In this document: one piece after another, positions 7,829-18,872 of the stretch
How the letters are laid out: every line of letters begins with the position of its first letter
How positions within the stretch are numbered: position 1 is the first letter of the stretch
Source of the DNA: Yinghuangia seranimata
Lineage (GTDB): Bacteria > Actinomycetota > Actinomycetes > Streptomycetales > Streptomycetaceae
Length of the DNA: 64,000 nucleotides
Direction of reading: 5' to 3'
NCBI RefSeq assembly: GCF_029953285.1
Contig: NZ_JASAOI010000023.1
Location: forward strand, 186,001 to 250,000
The notes under the pieces: generated by a model
The model's input: only the letters and a program-made list of their open reading frames with translations
Told to the model about the DNA's origin: nothing
The model's database searches: none
Program-made: the position numbers and the translations under genes

Positions 7829-8683
7829 TCATGGTGTGTGCGTGACCGGCAGCCCGCGCGCCCCCGCCCCGTGCTCCGTGTCGTCGTCGAGTGCGGCGAG
7901 GAGGCGCAGGCCGTCCTCGGCGGGGCTGCCGGGCGCGGCGGACAGCACGATGAGTTCCCTGCCGGTGGCGTCGGGGAGGGCGAAGTTCTCCTGGTGGAGT
8001 TCGAGGAGTCCGACCAGGGGGTGGTGGTAGGCCTTGCGTCCGTGGGTGCGGGCGCGGACGTCGGCGCGGGCCCACAGGCGGCGGAAGCGGTCGCTGCCCA
8101 TGGCGAGTTCGCCGATGAGTGAGGCGAGGCGCGGGTCGTCGGGGTGTTTGCCGGCGGCGAGGCGCAGGTGTCCGACGACGTCGAGGGTGCACTGGTCCCA
8201 TTCGGGGTAGAGGCCGCGTTCGGCTTCGTCGAGGAAGATGTGGCGGGCGGCGTTGAAGCCGGGCATGGGGCGGCCGTAGAGGAGTCCGGCGAGGCGGTTG
8301 GCGGCGGTGACGTCGAGCCGGTGGTCCATGATCAGGGCGGGTGCGTCGGCGACGAGGTGGAGGACGCGCAGGAGTTCGGGGCGCAGTCGTCCGGTGGGCG
8401 GGGTGGTGCGGGGGCGGCGGCGGGTGGCGAGGCGGTGGAGGTGGCCGCGTTCGGTGTCGTCGAGGCCGAGGACGCGGGCGAGGGCGTCGAGGACCTGGGC
8501 GGAGGGCTGGGTGGCGCGGCCCTGTTCGAGGCGGACGTAGTAGTCGACGCTGACGCCGGAGAGGTGGGCGACTTCTTCGCGGCGCAGTCCTTGGACGCGG
8601 CGGCGGGTGTCGGTGGGGATGCCGGCGGCGGTGGGGTCGACGCGGGCGCGGCGGGTGCGGAGGAAGCCGGCGAGATCGTCCAT
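7829..8683 (-). CDS. XRE-type regulator with MmyB-like ligand domain
   Basis: 284 residues. The N-terminal helix-turn-helix contains GLRREEVAHLSGVSVDYYVRLEQGR (about 33-57), the hallmark of MmyB-like regulators. The C-terminal part (about 105-270) is the PAS-like MmyB ligand domain with VTAANRLAGLLY and LWARADVRARTHGRK. These proteins are thought to sense small hydrophobic ligands. It is transcribed divergently from the flavodoxin-fold oxidoreductase at 8847, the classic arrangement in which the regulator controls the neighbouring redox enzyme. Confidence 0.85.
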   Translation of the reverse strand: MDDLAGFLRTRRARVDPTAAGIPTDTRRRVQGLRREEVAHLSGVSVDYYVRLEQGRATQPSAQVLDALARVLGLDDTERGHLHRLATRRRPRTTPPTGRLRPELLRVLHLVADAPALIMDHRLDVTAANRLAGLLYGRPMPGFNAARHIFLDEAERGLYPEWDQCTLDVVGHLRLAAGKHPDDPRLASLIGELAMGSDRFRRLWARADVRARTHGRKAYHHPLVGLLELHQENFALPDATGRELIVLSAAPGSPAEDGLRLLAALDDDTEHGAGARGLPVTHTP

Positions 8684-8700
8684 GCGCCCAGTATGGCTTC

Positions 8701-8733
8701 GGTAAGGGGTGTGAGGGTGGTCCTGCCGTTACC
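8701..8733. promoter_or_regulatory. candidate operator dyad in the divergent promoter
   Basis: GGTAA (8701-8705) and TTACC (8729-8733) are inverted and lie just upstream of the XRE regulator, between it and the oxidoreductase gene. The arms are short, so this is only a candidate binding site for the MmyB-like regulator. Confidence 0.3.
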
Positions 8734-8846
8734 AGGAAGTCGGGTCCGGTGGATGCGGCGTCCCTGAACGGGGCGGCGCGGGCGGGCGAGCATCGACGGC
8801 GACAGGCGGCGACACAGGCCGTCGAAGTCGTCGAAAGGAATCTGCC

Positions 8847-9626
8847 GTGAAGACGCTGATCGTCTACGCCCACCCGGAGCCGCGTTCGCTGAACGGGGCG
8901 TTGAAGGACCTGGCCGTGGCGACCCTGGAGGGGGCGGGGCACGAGGTGCGGGTGAGCGACCTGTACGCGATGGGCTGGAAGGCCGTGGTGGACGCGGCGG
9001 ACTTCGGGGAGCACGCCACGCGTCCGCTGCGGGTGGTGGAGAGTTCGGGCGGGGCGTTCGAGGGCGGGGCGCTGACGCCGGACGTGGTGGCCGAGCAGGA
9101 GAAGCTGCTGTGGGCGGACACGGTGGTGTTCCAGTTCCCGCTGTGGTGGTACACGATGCCGGCGATCCTCAAGGGGTGGGTGGACCGGGTGTTCTCGTTC
9201 CGGTTCGCGTACGGGGTGGGGGTGCACGACGAGACGCGGTACGGCGAGCGGTTCGGTGAGGGGACGCTGCGGGGCCGGCGGGCGATGCTGTCGGTGACGG
9301 TCGGGGGCCCGGAGTCGCACTACAGCGACCGGGGGATCAACGGGCCGATCGAGGACCTGCTGTTCCCGATCCACCACGGGATCCTGTACTACCCGGGCCT
9401 GGAGGTGCTGCCGCCGTTCGTGCTGCACGGCACGGACAGGATCACCGAGGGCGGTTTCGAGGACGCGGCGAAGGCGTGGCGGGAGCGGCTGCTCGCGCTG
9501 GAGACGACCGAGCCGATCGCGTTCCGGCGCCAGAACTTCGGCGACTACGAGGTCCCGTCGCTGCGGCTGAAGGAGGGCCTGGAGCGGCCGGGCCGCACGG
9601 GGTTCGGACTGCACGTGCGGGGCTAG
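8847..9626 (+). CDS. flavodoxin-fold NAD(P)H-dependent oxidoreductase (quinone reductase family)
   Basis: 259 residues from GTG 8847, with AAGGA before it. The N-terminus MKTLIVYAHPEPRSLNGAL is the FMN/FAD phosphate loop of the NQO1/MdaB family. The active-site region DTVVFQFPLWWYTMPAILKGWVDRVF follows, and GGPESHYS contributes the third flavin loop. It should reduce quinones or related electrophiles by two electrons. Divergent from the MmyB-like regulator, which probably represses it. A strong hairpin follows the stop. Confidence 0.88.
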   Translation: MKTLIVYAHPEPRSLNGALKDLAVATLEGAGHEVRVSDLYAMGWKAVVDAADFGEHATRPLRVVESSGGAFEGGALTPDVVAEQEKLLWADTVVFQFPLWWYTMPAILKGWVDRVFSFRFAYGVGVHDETRYGERFGEGTLRGRRAMLSVTVGGPESHYSDRGINGPIEDLLFPIHHGILYYPGLEVLPPFVLHGTDRITEGGFEDAAKAWRERLLALETTEPIAFRRQNFGDYEVPSLRLKEGLERPGRTGFGLHVRG

Positions 9627-9631
9627 CGGCG

Positions 9632-9664
9632 GGGCCCGCCGCCCCCGGGCGGGGCGGCGGGCCC
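9632..9664. terminator. bidirectional terminator, 14-bp perfect stem
   Basis: GGGCCCGCCGCCCC (9632-9645) pairs perfectly with GGGGCGGCGGGCCC (9651-9664) around a 5-nt loop. It lies between the convergent oxidoreductase and VOC genes. Confidence 0.75.
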
Positions 9665-9672
9665 GTGTGCCG

Positions 9673-10089
9673 TTACGTCGCGAGGGCCTGCGTGAAGCGC
9701 AGCATGTTCCCGGCCGGGTCGCGGAACGCGCAGTCGCGCATGCCGTAGGGCTGGTCCATCGGCTCCTGGATGACGTCGGCGCCGGAGTCGGCGACGCGCT
9801 TGAAGGTGGCGTCGCAGTCGTCGGTGGAGAAGATGACCGCGCGCAGCAGGCCCTTGGCCATGAGCTCGGCCATGGCCTGCCGGTCGGCGGGGGAGGCGCC
9901 GGGGTCGGCGAGCGGGGGTTCGAGGACGATGTTGACGTCGGGCTGGGCGGGGGAGCCGACGGTCACCCAGCGCATGCCCTCGAAGCCGACGTCGTTGCGT
10001 ACTTCGAGGCCGAGGACGTCGCGGTAGAAGACGATCGCCTTGTCGTGGTCGTCGACGGCGATGAAGCACTGCGAAAGCATGAGGTTCAT
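9673..10089 (-). CDS. VOC-superfamily protein
   Basis: 138 residues from MNLMLSQCFIAVDDHDKAIVFY; a GTG at 10098 is an alternative start. Two VOC modules are visible: the first with HDKAIVFYRDVLGLEVRNDVGFEGMRWVTVG, the second with DDCDATFKRVADSGADVIQEPMDQPYGMRDCAFRDPAGNMLRF. The GMRDCAFRDPxGN ending is typical of glyoxalase/bleomycin-resistance proteins that act in AraC-VOC operons. It begins within 11 bases of the AraC stop, so translation is probably coupled. Substrate unknown. Confidence 0.82.
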   Translation of the reverse strand: MNLMLSQCFIAVDDHDKAIVFYRDVLGLEVRNDVGFEGMRWVTVGSPAQPDVNIVLEPPLADPGASPADRQAMAELMAKGLLRAVIFSTDDCDATFKRVADSGADVIQEPMDQPYGMRDCAFRDPAGNMLRFTQALAT

Positions 10090-10099
10090 GGCGACCACG

Positions 10100-10549
10100 C
10101 TACGGGCGCGGCGCGGGGGACGCTTCTCCGTTCCTGACCGGTGCGGTGTTCTTGACCGGCCGGGTGTGGATCTTGGCGATGCAGGCGGGGATGGGGGCGC
10201 CGTCGGCGTGGTCGCGGGCGCGGTAGGCGCTGGGGGTCTCGCCGACGAGCTGGGTGAAGCGGGAGGAGAACGAGCCGAGCGAGGTACAGCCGACGGCCAT
10301 GCACACCTCGGTGACGGTGAGGTCGCCGCGGCGCAGCAGGGCCTTGGCGCGTTCGATGCGGCGCGTCATGAGGTAGCCGTAGGGGGTTTCGCCGTAGGCG
10401 GCGCGGAAGCTGCGGGAGAAGTGGCCGGCGGACATGAGGGCGTCGCGGGCGAGGGCGGTGACGTCGAGGGGTTCGGCGTACTCGCGGTCCATGCGGTCGC
10501 GGGCGCGCCGCAGGCGCACGAGGTCGTCCAGGCTCGGCCGGGTGGTCAT
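10100..10549 (-). CDS. AraC-family transcriptional regulator (DNA-binding domain only)
   Basis: 149 residues. Two helix-turn-helix motifs are visible: LDVTALARDALMSAGHFSRSFRAAYGETPYGYL (about 28-60) and LTVTEVCMAVGCTSLGSFSSRFTQLVGETPSAYR (about 77-110). No ligand-binding N-terminal domain is present; the C-terminal 40 residues look unstructured. It forms an operon with the VOC gene directly downstream, and probably regulates it and perhaps the divergent UvrA-like gene. Confidence 0.88.
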   Translation of the reverse strand: MTTRPSLDDLVRLRRARDRMDREYAEPLDVTALARDALMSAGHFSRSFRAAYGETPYGYLMTRRIERAKALLRRGDLTVTEVCMAVGCTSLGSFSSRFTQLVGETPSAYRARDHADGAPIPACIAKIHTRPVKNTAPVRNGEASPAPRP

Positions 10550-10672
10550 AGGGGCGAGTGTGGCACAGGCGTGCCGGGTTGCGGGGAGCGCGGGCCGGCG
10601 GGCGCGGGGTCATAGCCTGGCGGTCGGCCGCCGGTCGGCGGGACGGATGCGTGGGAGTGAGGGAGTACGCCT

Positions 10673-13072
<2,400 letters not shown>

Positions 13073-13337
13073 GCCGGCGCGGCCGGGTGCGGCCAGGGGC
13101 GGCCAGGCCCGACGGGGCGTGACGGGTGTCGACGGGGCGCGGCCGGGCGCGGCGGGGCCGAGAGGGGCCGGGAGGGGCCGGGAGGGGAGCAACGGGGCCG
13201 GGCGCGGCGGGGCTAGGCGGGGCTCGGCCGGGCGCTGAAGGGGTGGCGTGTGCGGGGGTGGCGGGCGGTGAACTGCCGTCCGCCGCCCGGCGCGTGGCCG
13301 CCCGCGGGAATCGGCCGAACGGGGGAGGCGGTGTGGC

Positions 13338-13673
13338 ATGATCGCCGGCATGGAGGTCATCGACGCGGGCCGGTTCGCGCCCGCCCCGGACGGGTCCGCC
13401 GACTACGCGGAGCACCTGCGCGTCCCGGCGCTCAGCTTCGGCACGTACTCGATCCCCGCCGGTCAGCCGGACGACCAGGCGCCGCACAAGGAGGACGAGG
13501 TCTACGCCGTCGTCAGCGGCCGCGGCTCGTTCACCTCGGGCGGCCGCACCGTCGAGGTCGGTCCCGGCACCTCCCTGTTCGTCCCCGCCGGCGAGGACCA
13601 CCGGTTCCACGACGTGACCGAGGACCTGACGGTGCTCGTGTTCTTCGCGCCGGCGTACACGGGGCGCGGCTGA
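13338..13673 (+). CDS. cupin-domain protein
   Basis: 111 residues (an ATG at 13350 is an alternative start). The double cupin motifs are visible as PHKEDEVYAVVSGRGSF (motif 1, with His and Glu) and PGTSLFVPAGEDHRFHDV (motif 2, with His). This is a single small beta barrel that probably binds a metal. The preceding 265 bp are unusually G-rich, with short repeated GGGGCCGGGA units and no gene. Function unknown. Confidence 0.8.
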   Translation: MIAGMEVIDAGRFAPAPDGSADYAEHLRVPALSFGTYSIPAGQPDDQAPHKEDEVYAVVSGRGSFTSGGRTVEVGPGTSLFVPAGEDHRFHDVTEDLTVLVFFAPAYTGRG

Positions 13674-13903
13674 CGGTCACGGCCTGAGGCACGTGCTCCG
13701 GAGCGAACGTGCCTGGAGGCCGTCGCCGCGGTGTACGACTCGGACCGGACCCGGGGCCGTCATCGGATGCCGGTCCGCCGGCGTAGCGAGGTCGTGTCGG
13801 AGAGTCGGCGAGACCGCCGCCGTCGTCATCACCGCGAAGTCCGCCGGAGCAAGGTCTTCGGCTTCCCCACCGCGGACGTCCGTCTCGCTTGGCCTGTTGC
13901 GCG

Positions 13904-14806
13904 TCAGTCCGGCAGCCAGTGCAGTTCGTGCGCCAGGGTTTCGGCGGCGGCACGGATGCGGTGGTGCAGTGGCGACTGCTCGCGTGGGAGGACCAGGTGG
14001 ATGGTCAGGCCGGGCGCGCCCCGCAGCGGTCGCCAGGTGAGACCGGCCGGTTGTGTCGTGACCGCGGCTTCTCCGGCCGGGGCGAGGGTGAGCCCGTCGC
14101 GCAGGTCGTTCTGGGACATGTCGAACGAGACCGCGGGCGTGTGGAACCGGGGGTGTGGCCGGGTGTCCCGGAACAGTGCGGCCAGCTGGTCGTGGATCAC
14201 GGGGTTGGCCGCACGGTCCGGGAGCCGCAGCGGATACGCGGCCGCGTCGGCGATCTCGATCTCCGGGTGTTCGGCGAGCGGATGGTGCCGCGCCAGCTGG
14301 ACCCCGGTGCGCTGACGCCGCAGCAGGAACCGGCGCACGCCGCGGCCCGGCTGTTCACCGCGGGTGATCCCGGCGTCGATGCGGCCGTCGGCGACCGCGG
14401 GGGAGATCTCCGGTGTCGCCATCGGGACCGCGCCGACCTCGAGTCCGCTGTTGCCGCGCATCAGCCTGTCCACCAGGGCCGGTGCCGTCTCGGCCCCGGT
14501 GCTGAGGCTGTATCCGATGCGCAGCGTGCCCAGTTCGCCTGCCGCCGCGCTCCGGGCGGTGTCCCATGCCCGGTCCAGGGCCGCCAGCGCGGGCGGCGCG
14601 GACTCCGCCAAAGCCGCGCCGGCCGTGGTCAGTACGACGCTGCGCGTGTTGCGGACCAGCAGGGCCGTGCCGAGTTCCGCCTCCAACCGGCGCATCCGGG
14701 CGCTGAGTGCGGGCTGTGCGATACCGATCCGTGCGGCCGCGCGGGTGAAGTTCAACTCCTGCGCCAGCACCAGGAAGTAGCGCAGGCTCACCGTGTCCGG
14801 CGCCAC
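13904..14806 (-). CDS. LysR-family transcriptional regulator
   Basis: 300 residues. The N-terminal winged helix contains LRYFLVLAQELNFTRAAARIGIAQPALSARMRRLEAELG (residues 8-46), with the usual linker helix next. The effector domain covers about 90-290. It diverges from the DUF1330 gene at 14993; a 14-bp palindrome in the 186-bp spacer could be its site. The leader includes a relatively AT-rich stretch with GAGTTTATCC near 14840. Confidence 0.9.
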   Translation of the reverse strand: MAPDTVSLRYFLVLAQELNFTRAAARIGIAQPALSARMRRLEAELGTALLVRNTRSVVLTTAGAALAESAPPALAALDRAWDTARSAAAGELGTLRIGYSLSTGAETAPALVDRLMRGNSGLEVGAVPMATPEISPAVADGRIDAGITRGEQPGRGVRRFLLRRQRTGVQLARHHPLAEHPEIEIADAAAYPLRLPDRAANPVIHDQLAALFRDTRPHPRFHTPAVSFDMSQNDLRDGLTLAPAGEAAVTTQPAGLTWRPLRGAPGLTIHLVLPREQSPLHHRIRAAAETLAHELHWLPD

Positions 14807-14929
14807 GCGCCCTCCCCCGATTGATCACGATCCGTTCTGAGTTTATCCCGTACCGGTCTTTCCCTCGGCCGCACATCGAGCCCTAGCCTGCGGATACGGC
14901 GATTCAGCCGACGGCGGTACCCGTCGGCG

Positions 14930-14943
14930 GGATCGATCGATCC
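14930..14943. promoter_or_regulatory. palindrome in LysR/DUF1330 spacer
   Basis: GGATCGATCGATCC is a perfect 14-bp palindrome 50 bases before the DUF1330 start. It does not show the classic T-N11-A form, so its assignment to the divergent LysR regulator is tentative. Confidence 0.3.
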
Positions 14944-14992
14944 GAGTGCCGATCCGACGTCGGACGCGTCCGGCCGAACACAGGAGGTTTCC

Positions 14993-15298
14993 GTGGCCAA
15001 GGGCTACTGGGTCAGTGTCTACCCCGCCATGTCCGACCCCGAGGGGCTGACCGCCTACGACACGCTGGCCGGTCCGGCCGTCCAGGCCGCGGGCGGACGC
15101 AGCCTGGCCCTCCTCCCGTCCCGCGGCGGTCGAGTCGTCGCCCACGAGGCGGGAATCGCGTATCGCACCGTCCTGATCGAGTTCGACAGCTTCGAACAGG
15201 CCGTCGCGGCATACGAGAGCGAGGCGTACCAGGAGGCGCTGGCGGCTCTCCCGGACGGCTACGAGCGCGACTTCCGCATCGTCGAAGGCACCGGCTGA
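14993..15298 (+). CDS. DUF1330-family protein
   Basis: 101 residues from GTG 14993, with an AGGAGG ribosome site 7 bases before. KGYWVSVYPAMSDPEGLTAYDTLAGPAVQAAGG at the N-terminus and FDSFEQAVAAYESEAYQEAL in the middle are typical of DUF1330, a ferredoxin-like (dimeric alpha/beta barrel) family of unknown activity. It diverges from a LysR gene that probably regulates it. Confidence 0.85.
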   Translation: MAKGYWVSVYPAMSDPEGLTAYDTLAGPAVQAAGGRSLALLPSRGGRVVAHEAGIAYRTVLIEFDSFEQAVAAYESEAYQEALAALPDGYERDFRIVEGTG

Positions 15299-15338
15299 CC
15301 GGCGGGCCCCGCCGTCGCCGAGTCTCAGTCGCCGAGTC

Positions 15339-16226
15339 TCAGTCGCGGGGGCGGGCGACGTCCAGGAAGCGTGTCACCAGCGGGTTGTCGTCGCCCGCGC
15401 GGCACACCACGTGCTGGACCGTCGTCGTGCCCTCGATCGGGCGCGCGACGACCCCGACGCGGCGCAGCACCCGCATCGAGTCCGCGAGGACGCCCGCGCC
15501 GAACCCGGCCGCGACCAGCGCGAGGACGGTCTGCACACTGCGGCCCTCCGCCTCGATCCGCGGGACCACGCCGGCCCGGTGGCACAGCGCGATGATCTCG
15601 TCGTAGGAGGGCGGGGACACCGCGCGCGGCCACAGCACGAGCGGGATCCGCCCGAGTGCTTCCGGGGGCGCGGCGGGGAGGGGGCGCGGGCCCTGCGCGA
15701 GCGGGTGGGCCTGCGGCAGGAAGAGGGTGAGCGGTTCGCGCCACCAGGGGCGGGCGGCGAGGCGGCGGTCGGGGGCGGGCAGCCGCTGGACGGCGATGTC
15801 GAACGTGCCGTCCAGGACGCCCTGGGACATCTCCTCGTCGTTGAAGCTCTCCACCAGGCGCAGTGACACGCGCGGGAGTTCGCGGCGCAGCCGGGCGAGG
15901 GTCGGGCCGAGCGGGCCGTTGATGCCGGAGCCGGCGAAGGTGACGGTGAGGGTTCCGGAGCGGCCCTGCGCGGCGAGGCGTACGTCGTCGAAGAGGGACT
16001 CGGCCTCGGTCAGGACGCGGCGGGCGCGGTCGACGAGCGCGGCGCCGGCGGGGGTGGGGACGAGGGCGCGGCCCTCGCGTTCGAACAGGGGTGTGTCGAG
16101 GCGGTGTTCCAGGTCGCGGAGCTGCCGGGACAGGGTCGGCTGGGTGAGGCCGAGGGCGCGGGCGGCGCCGCTGACGGTGCCGGCCTCGGCGATCGCGACG
16201 ACGTAGGCGAGCAGGCGCAGCTCCAC
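15339..16226 (-). CDS. LysR-family transcriptional regulator, probable controller of two loci
   Basis: 295 residues from the GTG at 16226, chosen because VELRLLAYVVAIAEAG is the standard LysR start and GGAG lies 9 bases before. The DNA-binding region is GTVSGAARALGLTQPTLSRQLRDLEHRLD (about 16-44); the periplasmic-binding-like effector domain follows. It diverges from the SnoaL-like gene at 16379. The spacer contains the T-N11-A dyad ATGCCTGTGAGGCAT at 16248-16262, and the same dyad occurs before the decarboxylase-like gene at 5571-6446, suggesting that both are its targets. Confidence 0.9.
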   Translation of the reverse strand: MELRLLAYVVAIAEAGTVSGAARALGLTQPTLSRQLRDLEHRLDTPLFEREGRALVPTPAGAALVDRARRVLTEAESLFDDVRLAAQGRSGTLTVTFAGSGINGPLGPTLARLRRELPRVSLRLVESFNDEEMSQGVLDGTFDIAVQRLPAPDRRLAARPWWREPLTLFLPQAHPLAQGPRPLPAAPPEALGRIPLVLWPRAVSPPSYDEIIALCHRAGVVPRIEAEGRSVQTVLALVAAGFGAGVLADSMRVLRRVGVVARPIEGTTTVQHVVCRAGDDNPLVTRFLDVARPRD

Positions 16227-16247
16227 CGGGCACCACTCCGTTCTTGT

Positions 16248-16381
16248 ATGCCTGTGAGGCATGGGAACGATACCCGGTGATGCTTGAAAGGCAAACGGTG
16301 GTGGCGGGCGGGCCAGGATCAAGGCACGCGGTGAGGGGAGCAGCCCCGCACCGGCCCGCGGAACCGGGAGAGTTCGCCGTG
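16248..16381 (+). promoter_or_regulatory. LysR-box leader, copy B
   Basis: The block runs from the perfect dyad ATGCCT-GTG-AGGCAT (16248-16262) to the GTG start codon. It aligns with copy A at 6446-6579 along its whole length, offset by only two bases, including GTGATGC, GCAAA and GGGCCAGGATCAA. The homology continues a few codons into the genes (V-N/K-T-T). The dyad lies 22 bases from the LysR start and should also serve autoregulation. Confidence 0.7.
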
Positions 16382-17002
16382 AAGACCACCGCCAGCACCA
16401 ACGCCCTGACCACCGCCGCCGCCGTCCCGGCCGCGTCCGCCGCCCGCGCCGACGCCGACACCGCAGTGAACGGTCAGGCGTACGGCCCGGTGGACAGCGA
16501 CGCCGGGACCGACGGAACCGGCGGGGCCGGCGGGCCGGCCGGGCCGGCCGGGCCGACGCCGGACGCCACCGTGAACGCGTTCTTCGCCGCGTTCGGCGCC
16601 CGCGACCTGGCCGGGCTCACCGCGCTGGTCGCCGAGGACGCCGAGTGGAACATCCCGGGCGACCCGGCGATCGTCCCGTGGGCCGGGCTGCGGCACGGCC
16701 GCGACACCCTCGCCGACGGGTTCTTCGCCCCGCTGTTCGCCGCCACCGAGCCGCTGTCGTTCGAGGTCGTGCACGCCCACGCGCACACCGCCGGCGACGC
16801 GTCGGACGGCGTGACGGCGGTCTACGTGCACGGGCGGTTCGCGTACCGGTTCCGCCCGTCGCAGCAGCTCCTCGACGACGAGTTCGTCATGCGGTTCACC
16901 ACCGCGGGCGGCCGCGTCACCTCGTACCGGATCTTCGAGGACTCGCTGCTGCTCGCCCGCGTCCACACCGGCGACTGGGCGCTCGGCCTCGCCGCCGCAT
17001 GA
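16379..17002 (+). CDS. SnoaL-like (NTF2-fold) protein
   Basis: 207 residues from GTG 16379. The first 60 residues are Ala/Thr/Gly-rich, with no clear signal peptide cleavage site. The NTF2-fold domain (about 62-205) begins VNAFFAAFGARDLAGLTALVAEDAEWNIPGDP, as in the SnoaL-like ketosteroid-isomerase group, and ends RVTSYRIFEDSLLLARV. Members act as cyclases, isomerases or hydrolases, or only bind ligand. It lies ahead of a small membrane gene in the same direction, and is probably under the divergent LysR. Confidence 0.8.
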   Translation: MKTTASTNALTTAAAVPAASAARADADTAVNGQAYGPVDSDAGTDGTGGAGGPAGPAGPTPDATVNAFFAAFGARDLAGLTALVAEDAEWNIPGDPAIVPWAGLRHGRDTLADGFFAPLFAATEPLSFEVVHAHAHTAGDASDGVTAVYVHGRFAYRFRPSQQLLDDEFVMRFTTAGGRVTSYRIFEDSLLLARVHTGDWALGLAAA

Positions 17003-17138
17003 CCGCCCCGGAGGGCGCGGCCGGGCCCCCTGCCGCCCGCCCGCGCCCGGCCCCGGCCCGGGCCCCGGCCCGACGACCGGCCTGACCGGCCGTCACCCCG
17101 CTCGCCAGCAAGCCCTTTCACCTCAGGGAGACCACGCC

Positions 17139-17528
17139 GTGCCCGCCACCGCCTTCGCGCCCGCCGAGACCCCGACGACCACCGGCGGCACCGCCCGCCC
17201 CACCACCGCAACCCCCACCACCGCAACCCCCGCGACCGAACGCCCGCGCGACGACGTCCCCGCCGCCACCGTCACCGCGGGGCGTGCGGGCGGCCAGCCG
17301 TCGGTCCACCGCCGGGCCGTCCTGACCTGGCTCGCCGTCTACCCGACCATCACCGTCGTCCTGGCCCTCGTCGGCCCGCCCACCGCAGCCCTCCCGCTGC
17401 CGGTGCGCACGCTGATCCTCACCGGCATCGTGATCCCCGCCGTGGTGTACGGGATCGCCCCGCTGCTGAACCGCGCGGTCGCGGCGGTGGAGGCCGCAGT
17501 GGCGGCTGTACGGCGCGGCCGCCGCTGA
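17139..17528 (+). CDS. small two-helix membrane protein
   Basis: 129 residues from GTG 17139, with AGGGAG upstream. The first 55 residues are Thr/Pro/Ala-rich. Then HRRAVLTWLAVYPTITVVLALVG and LPVRTLILTGIVIPAVVYGIAPLLNR form two membrane helices. This helix pair resembles the C-terminal membrane part of antibiotic-biosynthesis-monooxygenase-type proteins (COG3224) without the enzymatic domain; that likeness is from memory. Probably cotranscribed with the SnoaL-like gene 136 bp upstream. Confidence 0.65.
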   Translation: MPATAFAPAETPTTTGGTARPTTATPTTATPATERPRDDVPAATVTAGRAGGQPSVHRRAVLTWLAVYPTITVVLALVGPPTAALPLPVRTLILTGIVIPAVVYGIAPLLNRAVAAVEAAVAAVRRGRR

Positions 17529-17737
17529 CGTCCACGGGTCCTGGCCGGCGACCGCCTGATGATCACGCCGGCGAGGACGCGGGGCTCGCGTACGACCATG
17601 TGCCCCGCCTCGTCCGCTGCATCGTCACACCAGGTCGACCAGGTCCCGCGGTGTACCGCTTGCCCTCGGCCCCCAGCCGGGGGACCGCCGCAAGGCCGTC
17701 GTCGCTACGAACGCCGCCTGAGGCAGACACCGATCGG

Positions 17738-18358
17738 CTAATCGGCCAACAGCCGCCCCGCCAGGCCGACGTACAGCACGCCGGCGGTCCTGTTCAGGTG
17801 CACCCCGAGCCGCGGGCGAACGCGCAGCACCGCCCCGATCCGACCCGACAAAGCGCCGATCACCACATCCACCGCCAGACCGATCACTGCCAGCGCGAAG
17901 CCCAGGACCAGAAGCTGACTGGTGACATGCCCTCGCGACTGGTCGACGAACTGTGGCAGGAACCCGACGACGAACAGCGCGATCTTCGGGTTGGTCAGGT
18001 TGTTGACCAGGGACCGCGCGCCCATCCGCACCGCCGACACCGCGCGGCCGTCTCCGTCGGCGCCGACCGTCAAGCTGGGCGCCCGGAAGGCCTGCACGGC
18101 AAGCCACACCAGATATCCGGCGCCCACGATCTTCAACACGTCCAAAGCCAACGGCACCGCTCGGAACAGTGCCGCCAGCCCGAACGCGGTCGCCGTCGCC
18201 TGAATCACCACACCCATTGCGGCTCCCACTGCGGCCGCGATCCCGGCTCGGGGTCCTCTGCTGATCCCGGTCGCGACGAGGAACAGCATTCCGGGGCCGG
18301 GCACCAGCTGGATGATCAGAGCGGCCAGCGCAAATGCGGCGAACAAGTGGGCGTCCAA
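17738..18358 (-). CDS. LysE/RhtB-family amino-acid exporter
   Basis: 206 residues with about six membrane helices. The family signature is near the N-terminus (LVPGPGMLFLVATGISRGPRAGIAAAVGAAMG), and the central NLTNPKIALFVVGFLPQFV is the conserved NPK segment. These proteins export amino acids or their derivatives. Codon third positions are slightly less GC-biased here than in most neighbours, as in the rest of 18-23.6 kb, which may reflect a more recent arrival. Confidence 0.88.
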   Translation of the reverse strand: MDAHLFAAFALAALIIQLVPGPGMLFLVATGISRGPRAGIAAAVGAAMGVVIQATATAFGLAALFRAVPLALDVLKIVGAGYLVWLAVQAFRAPSLTVGADGDGRAVSAVRMGARSLVNNLTNPKIALFVVGFLPQFVDQSRGHVTSQLLVLGFALAVIGLAVDVVIGALSGRIGAVLRVRPRLGVHLNRTAGVLYVGLAGRLLAD

Positions 18359-18872
18359 CGATTTCTCCGATCATGCGACACCGGCAGGGCGGCAACTCGC
18401 CGAAGATCCCTGGGCCAACGTATCCCGCGCAATCCCCCTGCGGCATGGGAGTGTTCACCGATCCAAGGCCGGAAACGACGCTGGTCACGGCGGAGAAGCG
18501 GCCAACCTGAGCACGCTTCTGCTGCAGGGCGAAGACATGATCGAGCAACTCGCCCAGGCCCACGTGACCTCGGGTCCGGGCTCTGCGGACCGCTGGGACC
18601 TCGGCCAGACGACCGGCGTCATCGCCTGGCCCCGTCCCGACACGACCGCGACGGCGCCCGCACAGATCCTCGGCAGCTTCAGCCCCGGATCGGGTACATG
18701 GTTGTGGGCGTGGGCGACGAGAGCATCCTCCCCGGCATGAGTCGCGATGCCCGAACCTTCAGAGCGGCTTTGTACGCGAGAACGGACCGCCCCCGTCGAT
18801 ACACGGCGGCCGGATCGGGCCAGAACACAGTCCGGACGCAGAACCGGACTCCGCCGCGGTCGTTGGTGTCGT
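18359..18872. other. 514-bp interval with gene remnant
   Basis: Between the LysE-type gene and the small secreted gene no intact gene is supported. The only coding trace is the broken DUF6882-like stretch at about 18504-18775, listed separately. No strong hairpin is seen here. Confidence 0.5.
18504..18775 (+). pseudogene. remnant of a DUF6882-like gene with frameshift
   Basis: Frame 1 reads NLSTLLLQGEDMIEQLAQ through to LGSFSPGSGTWLWAWA and then hits a stop. In the next frame the sequence continues as DESILPGMSRDA, which is where the family pattern GTxLWAWANxSI would go on. One base therefore seems to be missing near 18717. No start codon or ribosome site fits the 5' end, and the expected N-terminal part is absent. 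Family assignment rests on the GTWLWAW motif recalled from DUF6882 proteins. Confidence 0.45.

Noticed and set aside
13073-13337. G-rich interval with repeated GGGGCCGGGA-like units, considered as a repeat array or CRISPR-like structure
   Set aside because: The units are degenerate and contiguous with no regular spacer, and no cas gene is present. It is low-complexity intergenic DNA.
14900-14943. Reading the GGATCGATCGATCC palindrome as a definite LysR site
   Set aside because: It lacks the T-N11-A form of a LysR box and GATC-rich palindromes can arise by chance, so it was kept only as a weak candidate.
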